Assembly: GCA_903880855.1 (NCBI GenBank)
Contig: CAIRQX010000158.1
Location: forward strand, 1-34,017
Direction: 5' to 3'
DNA length: 34,017 bases
From: an uncultured Burkholderiales bacterium
GTDB taxonomy: Bacteria > Pseudomonadota > Gammaproteobacteria > Burkholderiales > Burkholderiaceae_C
Made by a program: the position numbers and the translations under genes. This document shows, in pieces, positions 24,997 through 32,909 of this stretch. The first letter of the stretch is position 1. Each line of letters opens with the position of its first letter. Below the pieces are notes generated by a model. That model made no database searches and had not been told where the DNA came from. It saw only the letters and a program-made list of their open reading frames with translations.

Positions 24997-25695
24997 TTAA
25001 TCAATCAATGGGCTATCTAGCGTGGCAGACAAATCTTGAACTGCCTTCGTAAGCAACCATTCAATAGGAAAATATAAAAAGGTTGCTCCTGATTTTTTGA
25101 AAGCTTGTAACTGTGACCAGTCGGCTGGCATTCCAAAGCGTTTGCCTGCTTCACGCAGTTGTACGCAAAGACGATCTACAGTGTCTAGCACTTCTGGGGT
25201 TCTGGCTCCACGTTGTCCGATCATGCTGTATGCCAGGTCGTTAGGGCCAATCAGGTAGGCATCAACCCCTGGTACTGCGATGATGGATTGGAGATTTTTT
25301 ACAGCTTCTACTGTCTCAATTTGCACGATGACCGTTTTGTCCTGCGCTTTGGCTCCACAGGCGTAGCGCACCAGTTCCACCACATCGGATGCATCTTGTG
25401 CTGTGTTGATGTGTGGAACTACCACCCCATCCACTTGCCGATCAAAGTATTGCACCAACACCGCTGGATCTTTCGACCAGCTTCGCACAATCGCAGCAAG
25501 TCCTGAAAGGCGTGCAGCACGGATAAGTTCTGTCGCTACATCTAAACCAATTCCTGTGCGTTCACAGTCGATGAATGCCACATGTGCTCCGGCGTTGGCC
25601 AAGGCCAGCATGACATCGGGGTTGCGTCCACCTATATTGACGGCAATTACATGCTTGCCATCGCGAAGTCTTTGTTGGTGAGGGTTGAGGGGCAT
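24997..25695 (-). CDS. HpcH/HpaI-family aldolase-like protein with altered active site
   Basis: The protein has 232 residues, slightly short for the family. Arg71 (IVRSWSK), Glu127 (QIETVE) and Asp153 (GPNDLA) match the pyruvate-binding arginine and the metal ligands. The usual catalytic histidine in D-x-E-H is replaced: the sequence reads FIDCERTGIG, with Arg46 at that position. The glycine-rich RG/GxRG loop is also missing. It may have lost aldolase activity or catalyse a different lyase step. It starts 3 bases after the stop of the PDC-lactonase-like gene and ends 16 bases before the next Bug gene. Confidence 0.9.
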   Translation of the reverse strand: MPLNPHQQRLRDGKHVIAVNIGGRNPDVMLALANAGAHVAFIDCERTGIGLDVATELIRAARLSGLAAIVRSWSKDPAVLVQYFDRQVDGVVVPHINTAQDASDVVELVRYACGAKAQDKTVIVQIETVEAVKNLQSIIAVPGVDAYLIGPNDLAYSMIGQRGARTPEVLDTVDRLCVQLREAGKRFGMPADWSQLQAFKKSGATFLYFPIEWLLTKAVQDLSATLDSPLID

Positions 25696-25698
25696 GGC

Positions 25699-26604
25699 TT
25701 AAAAATCGTAAATTCTTGCAGGGTTGTCAACCAAGATGGTTTGCAGAACTGCTTCATCTTTCACCCAGTCGAGGAAGAGGTTGTAGAGGTCGCCATCGTT
25801 GGGCATCGCACTCTTGATAAACACATGCGGCCAATCACTGCCCCACATCAGGCATTGCGGCACTTCGGCCAGTAAACGTTGTGCTACAGCATTGACTGAT
25901 GGGTAAGGGTAGGCTTGAGTTGTCAGTCGGTAGGGCGCGGTAAGTTTGATCCATGCTAGCCCCTTCTTGGCCATTCTGATCATGGCTTCAAATCCCTCGG
26001 TCTGTTCTATTTGCGCAGGCACATAGCCTAGGTGCCCGAACACCAAGGGTATGTCTAGTGTTTGTAGTTGTTGATCAAGATCTGCGAACTCGTTGACATG
26101 CATTAAAAACTCTATGTGCCAGCCAAGCTTTTTTATTTTGTTGGCCAGTTGCTTTAAATCATCGATTGGCAATTTTCCTTTGCCAGTTTGCAAGTCCACT
26201 ATATTGCAACGCACCCCACGAACTCCTAATGCATGTAAGCGATGAATTTCCTCAAGAGATACGTCAAATGGCAACACCGCCACACCGCGCAAGCGATCTG
26301 GGTAGATAGCCAGAACATCAAGCATGGCACGGTTGTCTGTACCGTAAACACTGGGTTGTACTAGCACACCACGTGTCAAACCAAGTGCGTCGAGCATTCC
26401 GATATATTCTTCACCAGACGCCTCTGGCGGGTTGTAGAGTCGGTTTTCCACTAATGGAAAAAGATGCCTTGGACCGCAAACATGGGCATGTACGTCACAA
26501 GCTAGCGCTGGTGGCAAAAGACGGGGGCGTTTGGGTAACGGATCGTGCGGCCCGCACTCTGGCAAATCTTTAGATACTTCAGTCAATTTTTGCGAGTTGC
26601 TCAT
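25699..26604 (-). CDS. Amidohydrolase family 2 hydrolase, 2-pyrone-4,6-dicarboxylate lactonase-like
   Basis: The protein has 301 residues. CDVHAHVCGPRHLFPL (His39, His41) corresponds to the D-x-H-x-H segment of LigI-type lactonases, which also have a VFGP/F-P pattern here. His191 in VFGHLGY and Asp257 in WGSDWPH match the remaining active-site positions, and Arg residues in GVRGVRCN and APYR fit carboxylate binding. LigI hydrolyses 2-pyrone-4,6-dicarboxylate in aromatic-acid breakdown; homologues act on other lactones such as D-galactarolactone. It precedes the HpcH/HpaI-like gene, as a lactonase followed by an aldolase would in a ring-cleavage pathway. Cytoplasmic. Confidence 0.9.
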   Translation of the reverse strand: MSNSQKLTEVSKDLPECGPHDPLPKRPRLLPPALACDVHAHVCGPRHLFPLVENRLYNPPEASGEEYIGMLDALGLTRGVLVQPSVYGTDNRAMLDVLAIYPDRLRGVAVLPFDVSLEEIHRLHALGVRGVRCNIVDLQTGKGKLPIDDLKQLANKIKKLGWHIEFLMHVNEFADLDQQLQTLDIPLVFGHLGYVPAQIEQTEGFEAMIRMAKKGLAWIKLTAPYRLTTQAYPYPSVNAVAQRLLAEVPQCLMWGSDWPHVFIKSAMPNDGDLYNLFLDWVKDEAVLQTILVDNPARIYDF

Positions 26605-26610
26605 AAAAAG

Positions 26611-27603
26611 TTATTTACGTAAATTAAGCGCGGCACCTACTTTTTCATACAACTCAAATTGATCACGGGCAAATTTCTCAGTTTCTGAAGGTGACCGAAT
26701 GGCTGCAATGGCACCCATAGTCGCATTACCTTTGTGCCAGTCTGGATCATCCGCAACTTTTTTGAGCACTTCAGTCCATTTGTTGATTACATCCAAGGGT
26801 AAACCAGGTGGCCCATAAAGCCCACTCCAGCCGGTAACTTGCTCAAGCGCGCCTACACCTGATTCTCTGGCAGTAGGCACATCTAGGAAATCTTTCAGTC
26901 GATCTGGTGTTGATGTAACCAATGCTCGCAAGGTGCCACCTTTGATTTGGCCTACAAGCGTGGGTAAATTGTTACAAAGGAATTGCACTTGACCACTCAA
27001 AACAGCGGTAGTTGCTTCGCCGCCGCCTTTATAGGGAATTTGTACCGCATGGCTAGAAGGAATATTGGCGGCGCGTAACAACACCTCGACGGCCAAGTGT
27101 TGCGTAGTAGCAGTTCCAGCGGTGGCATAGTTTAATTTGCCTGGTTGTGATTGAAGAGCACTTAAAAGATCTTTAAGTGTTTTATAGGGTGTGTCAGGTT
27201 TTACGACGCAAACTACTGGATTTAAATCCAGCAACGTGATCATGCTGAAGTCATTCCATTTATACGGAGTCTTACTGTCTAAGGCGGGAGTGATCGCATG
27301 CGACCCTCCACGTGGAATCAATAAGGTGTAACCATCAGGTGGTGCGAGCCTAACTTTTGCGGATCCTATAGTGCCTGAAGCGCCGACTACGTTTTGAACC
27401 ACTATAGGTTGGCCCATGTATTTCGAGGCTATTGCAGCGAGGTTTCTTCCTGAAAAGTCGCTGTCACCCCCAGCGGCATAAGGGGCAATGATAGTGATAG
27501 GTCGGCTAGGGTAGTTCTGTGAAATGGCAGAAGTATTTATAAGAAGTCCCAACAATACGGTTGAGAATAATTTCCACTTTTGGCGATGGTCGATATATGT
27601 CAT
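26611..27603 (-). CDS. Bug/TctC-family periplasmic solute receptor
   Basis: I choose the ATG at 27601-27603 (MTYIDHRQKWKLFS), which has AGGAG 8 bases upstream, giving 330 residues. The frame extends 14 codons further but without a comparable ribosome site. The leader ends near SAISQ at about residue 29. Landmarks are PYAAGGDSDFSGRNL, QNVVGASGTIGS and QIPYKGGGEATTAVLSG. An 83-base gap separates it from the ThDP enzyme upstream, and six bases from the lactonase-like gene downstream. Confidence 0.92.
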   Translation of the reverse strand: MTYIDHRQKWKLFSTVLLGLLINTSAISQNYPSRPITIIAPYAAGGDSDFSGRNLAAIASKYMGQPIVVQNVVGASGTIGSAKVRLAPPDGYTLLIPRGGSHAITPALDSKTPYKWNDFSMITLLDLNPVVCVVKPDTPYKTLKDLLSALQSQPGKLNYATAGTATTQHLAVEVLLRAANIPSSHAVQIPYKGGGEATTAVLSGQVQFLCNNLPTLVGQIKGGTLRALVTSTPDRLKDFLDVPTARESGVGALEQVTGWSGLYGPPGLPLDVINKWTEVLKKVADDPDWHKGNATMGAIAAIRSPSETEKFARDQFELYEKVGAALNLRK

Positions 27604-27686
27604 TGATGAAGCTCCTTTATTTTTGAGTCGGCTCATAGTAGCCATTGATCCAAACTTCGCATAGTGAGGTTTATCTTAGGTGCTTG

Positions 27687-29351
27687 TCAGTTCCCAAACC
27701 CGTTGGATACCACTACCTCAATCAGATTAGGCTTACCACTTTGTATGCCAGCTTTCAGGGCAGCATCTAAATCCGCCGGATCTGACACTTTGATGGAACC
27801 CATTCCCATGGACTGCGCCAATTGACAATAGTTAATGGCGGGATCGTTCATGTCCATTCCGATGAATCGATCGGAGCCCTGCATGGATACAAGGCGTTCT
27901 TTGATAATGCGATAGCCCTTGTTATTTGCGATCACATAAGTAATGGGTAACTTGAAGTGGGCAGCAGACCAAAGACCTTGAATTCCATACATGGCACTGC
28001 CATCTCCCACTATGGCCACAACAGGCCGGCCTGGTTTAGCCATACTGACACCCACGGCACCCGGAATAGCAAATCCAAGCCCACCACTGGCTAGTCCAAA
28101 GAAGCTATCGGGGTAGTGCTGATGCAGATATTGCGGCAAGCACTGGGTCGACGTCAACGCCTCTTCCACCACGATGACATCGGGAGTTAGTTGATTGGTA
28201 ATGTGCATGACAAAAGTGGATGCTGACATCGGCCGCATCGAACTTTGCGTCAGAACTTGGGTTGTCAACTTGTTTCGAGTTACTGCCCAGTTTTGCTGTT
28301 CAAGTGCTTTTGCCCGGATCTGGGCTTGCTCTTTGTACTTTGTATCGATGCGTGAACGAAGCAAGGGAAGTAAGACGCTCAAGGTTTCACACACGTTGGC
28401 TTGCAAAGCCAATTCGGTTCTGTAATTTTTTCCTAGCTCCCAACTGCGCTCACTCAAATGGAGTACGCGTGAGTGATTCGGCAATGGTTCGACGGGGCTG
28501 TAAACCGACATGCGTAGCAAGTCAGCGCCTAGACATAAAACCAAATCAAAGGGATCCAGTGTTTTACGCACGTTCTCTTGGCTACGTGTGAGCATTCCAA
28601 GGTATTGCGGATGAGACGTTGGAAAGGTGGCACTGAAGGGAACGGACTCTTGAAACACGCCAGCACCTAGTAAGGACGCTAACGCACTGGCGTCGACAAA
28701 AGCTTGTTGTGAAGACAACTCTTGCCCAGAGATGATCACAGGATTTTTTGCTGAAAGTAATGCATTGGCTAATTCGTCTAATGACTTATCGGATGGGCGA
28801 ACTCGGTGATCAATTCGAACTGATTGACCCATATCAATTTCTGCAATTTCATTCAGAATATCGCCCGGCAGGCTAATAAACACTGGGCCCGTGGGTGGGG
28901 TCATGGCAATCTTGGCAGCTCGCCGCATGATGCGTGGCAGATCTTGTAGCCTTGTGACCTCTATCGACCATTTCACCAATGGCGCAGCCATGGAGGTCAA
29001 GTCGTCGTAAAGCAAAGGCTCTAGCAAGCCATGTCCTTGTTCTTGTTGACCGGCGGTAAGAATGACGGGAGAGCCGGAAAACTTGGCGTTGTAGAGAGCG
29101 CCCATCGCATTGCCAAGCCCTGGTGCAACATGAACATTGACGGCAGTCAGTTGACGAGAGGCTCTGGCATAGCCGTCTGCCATCCCCATCACGACCGATT
29201 CTTGAAGACCCAGAATGAACTTCAAGCCAGGATAGTCAGGCAAAGCTTGCATGATCGGAAGCTCCGTTGTGCCGGGGTTGCCAAAAAGGTGGGTAACACC
29301 TTCGCTGATCAGGAGCTCGACAAAAGCTTGACGACCGTACAAATGGGACAT
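27687..29351 (-). CDS. Thiamine-diphosphate enzyme, benzoylformate-decarboxylase-like
   Basis: The protein has 554 residues with the three domains of the pyruvate-oxidase/decarboxylase family. Glu51 (LQESVVMG) is the cofactor-activating glutamate. His74 in VNVHVAPGLGNAMG lines up with His70 of benzoylformate decarboxylase. The ThDP/Mg motif runs from GDGSAMYG (449) to NN (476-477). FGNPGTTEL resembles the FGNPGS segment of that enzyme. The second active-site histidine (His281 there) seems absent: the matching region reads RMSVYSPVEP. It may decarboxylate or carboligate a 2-oxo acid, or be an oxalyl-CoA-decarboxylase relative. AAGGA lies about 10 bases before the ATG. Confidence 0.9.
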   Translation of the reverse strand: MSHLYGRQAFVELLISEGVTHLFGNPGTTELPIMQALPDYPGLKFILGLQESVVMGMADGYARASRQLTAVNVHVAPGLGNAMGALYNAKFSGSPVILTAGQQEQGHGLLEPLLYDDLTSMAAPLVKWSIEVTRLQDLPRIMRRAAKIAMTPPTGPVFISLPGDILNEIAEIDMGQSVRIDHRVRPSDKSLDELANALLSAKNPVIISGQELSSQQAFVDASALASLLGAGVFQESVPFSATFPTSHPQYLGMLTRSQENVRKTLDPFDLVLCLGADLLRMSVYSPVEPLPNHSRVLHLSERSWELGKNYRTELALQANVCETLSVLLPLLRSRIDTKYKEQAQIRAKALEQQNWAVTRNKLTTQVLTQSSMRPMSASTFVMHITNQLTPDVIVVEEALTSTQCLPQYLHQHYPDSFFGLASGGLGFAIPGAVGVSMAKPGRPVVAIVGDGSAMYGIQGLWSAAHFKLPITYVIANNKGYRIIKERLVSMQGSDRFIGMDMNDPAINYCQLAQSMGMGSIKVSDPADLDAALKAGIQSGKPNLIEVVVSNGFGN

Positions 29352-29369
29352 GGTATTTCTATCCTTCTC

Positions 29370-29383
29370 TAGATATGTATCTA
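29370..29383. promoter_or_regulatory. Inverted repeat TAGATA-TG-TATCTA upstream of the ThDP enzyme gene
   Basis: The repeat lies 18-32 bases upstream of the ThDP enzyme start, in the short gap behind the acyl-CoA dehydrogenase stop. Six-base arms flank two central bases. It could be an operator or part of an internal promoter. It sits just ahead of the ribosome binding site. Confidence 0.28.
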
Positions 29384-29398
29384 AATTTAGCGCTTTAA

Positions 29399-30565
29399 CT
29401 AATAGGAACGAGGCAAGCCCAGCACTTTTTCAGCAATGAAACATAGTATGAGTTGCGGACTGACCGGAGCGATGCGCGGGATGTAGGACTCGCGCAAGAA
29501 GCGCTCTACGCTGTACTCGGTTGCGTACCCCATCCCCCCCAGCGTTAGGACTGCTGTCTGGCAGGCGTTGTGGGCAGCTTCAGCGGCAAGAAATTTGGCA
29601 GCATTGGCTTCTGCGCCGCAAGGTTTGCCAGTGTCGTAGAGCGCAGCCGCCTTCATCACCATTAGATTGGCGGCTTCTAGTTGCATCCAGCATTTCGCTA
29701 GCGGGTGCTGAATACCTTGGTTTTGCCCGATGGGTCGGCCAAAGACAACGCGCTCCTTGGCATAGCGGGTGGCATGTTCGAGTGCAACACGTCCAAGTCC
29801 GACTGCTTCGGCTGCAATGAGGATGCGCTCTGGATTGAGTCCGTGCAAGATGTATTCAAAGCCACGGCCCTCTTCACCGATCAGGTGGGATACCGGCACG
29901 CGGAGTTCATCAATGAAAAGCATGTTGGAGTCAACAGCGGCGCGGCCCATTTTGTCGATTTCGCGCACTTCCACGTGCTGACGATCAAGGTCGGTGTAGA
30001 AAAGCGATAGGCCGTAGGTCGCCTTATTGACTTGGTCCAGTGGGGTGGTGCGCGCGAGGATCAGCATCTTATTGGCCACTTGGGCTGTCGAGATCCAAAT
30101 CTTGCGACCATTGAGAACATAGTGGTCACCGTCTCTAACTGCCTGGGTTTTTAGTTGCGTGGTGTCAAGACCTGCATCGGGCTCGGTTACGGCAAAGCAG
30201 GCTTTGTCTTGGCCAGCAATGAGGGGCGGCAATATGCGCTGCTTTTGTGCCTCGCTACCAAAAACTACGACTGGATTCAGGCCAAATATGTTCATGTGTA
30301 TCGCTGAGGCACCGGAGAATCCTGCCCCAGATGCACTCACAGCCTGGAGCATTAATGCGGCCTCGGTAATCCCAAGCCCCGCACCACCTTGCGCCTCGGG
30401 CATCGCGATGCCAAGCCAGCCAGCGTCAGCCATAGCCTTATGAAACCCGTGTGGGAACAAGGCCTCAGCATCATTTTTTCGCCAGTAGTTTTCATCAAAA
30501 GCCCTACAGGTCTTTTGTACCTCATCGACAATGGCGAGCTGTTCACCGGAGAGATCGAAATTCAT
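29399..30565 (-). CDS. Acyl-CoA dehydrogenase family flavoprotein
   Basis: The 388-residue protein has the three-domain layout of the family. The FAD/substrate motif CFAVTEPDAGLDTTQLKT lies near 123-140, then LNGRKIWIST, and ERVVFGRPIGQNQGIQ near 271-286. The C-terminal YATEYSVERFLRES is typical. The usual catalytic glutamate in IxEGTxE is not present: that segment reads RIAPVSPQLI. Glu246 in GLNPERI sits where isovaleryl-CoA dehydrogenase carries its base, so activity may be kept. FAD-dependent alpha,beta-desaturation of a short or branched acyl-CoA is expected. The start overlaps the CoA-transferase stop as ATGA, so the CoA ester is probably made by that enzyme. This region is G+C-rich (bases 29521-29580 hold 38 of 60). 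Confidence 0.94.
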   Translation of the reverse strand: MNFDLSGEQLAIVDEVQKTCRAFDENYWRKNDAEALFPHGFHKAMADAGWLGIAMPEAQGGAGLGITEAALMLQAVSASGAGFSGASAIHMNIFGLNPVVVFGSEAQKQRILPPLIAGQDKACFAVTEPDAGLDTTQLKTQAVRDGDHYVLNGRKIWISTAQVANKMLILARTTPLDQVNKATYGLSLFYTDLDRQHVEVREIDKMGRAAVDSNMLFIDELRVPVSHLIGEEGRGFEYILHGLNPERILIAAEAVGLGRVALEHATRYAKERVVFGRPIGQNQGIQHPLAKCWMQLEAANLMVMKAAALYDTGKPCGAEANAAKFLAAEAAHNACQTAVLTLGGMGYATEYSVERFLRESYIPRIAPVSPQLILCFIAEKVLGLPRSY

Positions 30566-31776
30566 TTTTCAGATGTCCGAGTCACTTGGTTTTTCACCAT
30601 CTCAGTAATGTCTTCGTCGCTGTAACCGGCTTCTCGCAAGATCTCGGCGCTGTGCTGGCCTAGGCTTGGTGGCAAGCTACGTATGGTTAGTGGCCCTTCA
30701 GACCATGACAGCGTCGGCTTCATCATGCGCAACATGCCCTCGGTCGGATGTTCGACGAGTTGAAAAAAACCGCTAGCCTCTAAATGCGGATCAGTTACCA
30801 AACTAGAGGGCGTGTGCATTGGCATAACCGGTATGTCTGCCGCATCGAGCGCCTGCAACCAATCAGCGGTGCTGCGTGTTTGCATGATGTCAGCGACATA
30901 GGCATAAATTTCAGCGATATTTGCCCCCCGTTGCGTATGGTTGCGGAAACGAGGATCGTCTTTAAGCTCAGGCTTTCCGATGAGGTCGAAAAAACTTTGC
31001 CATTGCTTGTCGTTATAAATAAGCACGCATACATAGCCGTCATTGGTAGCGTAGGGGCGTCGGTGTTTCGCAATCAGGCGTTTATATCCAGCCTCTCCGA
31101 TGGGGGGGTCGAAACTCAAGCCACCTAGGTGGTCTCCCATTACAAATTGCACCAAAGACTCAAACATCGGGACCTCAATTGATTGGCCCCGACCGGTTTT
31201 TTCGCGGTAATAAAGAGCAGCATTGATGGCTATGGCGACATTCAATCCAACACTGCGATCTGCGAGCGTCACTGGTGCATAGCGTGGCAGGTCTGCTCCC
31301 GACATTTGCGTTAAAGCGGGGATGGCCGCCGCACCCTGTATCAAATCGTCATAGGCTGATTTACCCGAGTAGGGGCCACCTTCGCCATAGCCAACCGCCG
31401 CGGCGTAGATGATTTTGGGATTGACCTTTTTGACGTCTTCGTAGGAAAGGCCCAATCGCGCCATAGCCTTGGGTCGGACATTGAAAACAAGCACATCGCT
31501 TTTTTCGGCGAGTCGAAGGGCAGCATCACGCCCAGCTGGTTGTTTCAGGTCGAGCACAACAGATCGCTTGTTGCGATTGACGTGTAAATAAATGTGACCC
31601 ATTCCAGGATTTCGCATCGGGCCGACGTCTCGCAAGATATCGCCCTCGGGGGGTTCGACTTTGATCACATCGGCACCCAAGTCGGCAAGAATTTGGGTTG
31701 CATAAGGACCCATCAGCACGGAAGTCAGGTCGAGTATTCGTACCCCCTCGAGTGGGCCAACTGGCGTGGAACTCAA
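30562..31776 (-). CDS. CaiB/BaiF (class III) CoA-transferase
   Basis: The enzyme has 404 residues and transfers CoA between carboxylic acids. The family start is clear: LEGVRILDLTSVLMGPYATQ. The segment ADLGADVIKVEPPEGD and NRNKRSVVLDLK are typical. The catalytic aspartate is Asp173 in TLADRSVG. The start is TTG; I see no nearer ATG, and the open frame begins 10 bases after the Bug gene stop. It overlaps the acyl-CoA dehydrogenase, so together they would activate an imported carboxylate and then desaturate it. The Bug receptor at 31787-32758 precedes it and probably binds that carboxylate. Known substrates in the family include formate, succinate, carnitine and phenyllactate. Confidence 0.93.
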   Translation of the reverse strand: MSSTPVGPLEGVRILDLTSVLMGPYATQILADLGADVIKVEPPEGDILRDVGPMRNPGMGHIYLHVNRNKRSVVLDLKQPAGRDAALRLAEKSDVLVFNVRPKAMARLGLSYEDVKKVNPKIIYAAAVGYGEGGPYSGKSAYDDLIQGAAAIPALTQMSGADLPRYAPVTLADRSVGLNVAIAINAALYYREKTGRGQSIEVPMFESLVQFVMGDHLGGLSFDPPIGEAGYKRLIAKHRRPYATNDGYVCVLIYNDKQWQSFFDLIGKPELKDDPRFRNHTQRGANIAEIYAYVADIMQTRSTADWLQALDAADIPVMPMHTPSSLVTDPHLEASGFFQLVEHPTEGMLRMMKPTLSWSEGPLTIRSLPPSLGQHSAEILREAGYSDEDITEMVKNQVTRTSEK

Positions 31777-31786
31777 AACTTCACCA

Positions 31787-32758
31787 TCATTCTGGCTGGA
31801 TGTTGGCCTGACGGATCAGGCGAGACCAAAGGGCCAGCTGGTCGCTTACGTATTTGGAAAACTCTTCAGGAGATTTCGACGGTGAAACTTCAAACCCGAT
31901 ATTGGCAAGCTTTTCTTGCACATCTTTTTCGGCAAGCAAGGCTTGGATTTCATTAGCCAGACGCTCAACTATGGGACGTGGAAGTGCGGCGGGGCCGAAT
32001 ATACCGTTCCAAGAAATCAGATCAAATCCGGGCAGCGTATCAGCCATAGGAGGCACTTCTGGCAGGATACTCGAGCGTTTTGCCGCCATCGAAGCCAGCA
32101 CGCGCACCTTGCCCGCTTTCATGGAGGGCAGGCCAGAGCCGAAGTCGACTACATACATTTGTACCTGGCCACCTATCAGGTCCGTCAGTGCTTGGGGGCT
32201 GGATTTATAGGGAATGCCAAGGATGTCAATCTTGGCCATGACGCGAATGGTTTCAGACGATACCAAGGAGGTGCTGTTAGGTGTGGCGTAGGAAAATTTA
32301 CCCGGATTGGCCCGAGCATTTTCAATCAGATCCTTGACCGTTTTTATCGGTGAGCTTGCATTCACGACGAGTGCGAAGGGCAGGTCACCGGTGCGAACGA
32401 TAGGCGTAAAGTCCTTAATTGGGTCGTAGCGCAGTGTCTTAAAGAGGCTGGGGTTAGCCGAATGTGAGGTGTTGGTGGTCATCAAAAGGGTATAGCCATC
32501 GGCTTTTGCCTTAGAGACGAATTCGGCGCCAATTTGCGCGCTTGCACCCGCTTTGTTGTCAACCACAACCTGCTGTTTCAGCCGTTCGGATAGTTTTTGT
32601 GCCATGACGCGTGCCACCGAATCTGTTCCACTGCCAGCAGCAAAAGGCACTATCAAGCTGATCGGTTTTGACGGCCAAGCTTCTTGGGCGGATAAAACAG
32701 TGCATGTGAAAGCGAGTACCACGCCGATCAGCTGGCGCACAAAATAGTTACTTCCCAA
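31787..32758 (-). CDS. Bug/TctC-family periplasmic solute receptor (TTNTSH/YKSSPQ subtype)
   Basis: The start is TTG at 32756-32758, supported by AGGAG six bases upstream; no in-frame ATG lies before the leader. The product has 323 residues and a leader ending near VLSAQ around residue 25. Landmarks are PFAAGSGTDSVARVM, DNKAGASAQIGAE, LLMTTNTSHSANP and IPYKSSPQALTDLIGG. The last two are shared with the receptor at 16326-17360. It heads the CoA-transferase/acyl-CoA dehydrogenase unit and diverges from another Bug gene at 32910. Confidence 0.91.
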   Translation of the reverse strand: MGSNYFVRQLIGVVLAFTCTVLSAQEAWPSKPISLIVPFAAGSGTDSVARVMAQKLSERLKQQVVVDNKAGASAQIGAEFVSKAKADGYTLLMTTNTSHSANPSLFKTLRYDPIKDFTPIVRTGDLPFALVVNASSPIKTVKDLIENARANPGKFSYATPNSTSLVSSETIRVMAKIDILGIPYKSSPQALTDLIGGQVQMYVVDFGSGLPSMKAGKVRVLASMAAKRSSILPEVPPMADTLPGFDLISWNGIFGPAALPRPIVERLANEIQALLAEKDVQEKLANIGFEVSPSKSPEEFSKYVSDQLALWSRLIRQANIQPE

Positions 32759-32909
32759 GTTGTTCTCCTCTGTTTTATAGCGGTCATGTTAGCGTTTAGC
32801 GATCCGGCATGGGGACTGATAAACCCCTAAGATTTAGCCATCATGTGTTGCATATTTATTGATAGTATTGAAGATTGATGTCAGGTAATACATACCTAGA
32901 GGAGTCACC
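32759..32909. promoter_or_regulatory. Divergent promoter region between two Bug genes
   Basis: This 151-base gap must hold promoters for the minus-strand CoA-transferase unit and for the + strand Bug/AtuA-like unit. Ribosome binding sites at both ends are strong (AGGAG on each side). The stretch near 32845-32890 is AT-rich, with several TTGAT/TTGAA elements, but no clear -35/-10 pair stands out. No regulator gene adjoins it. Confidence 0.35.
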
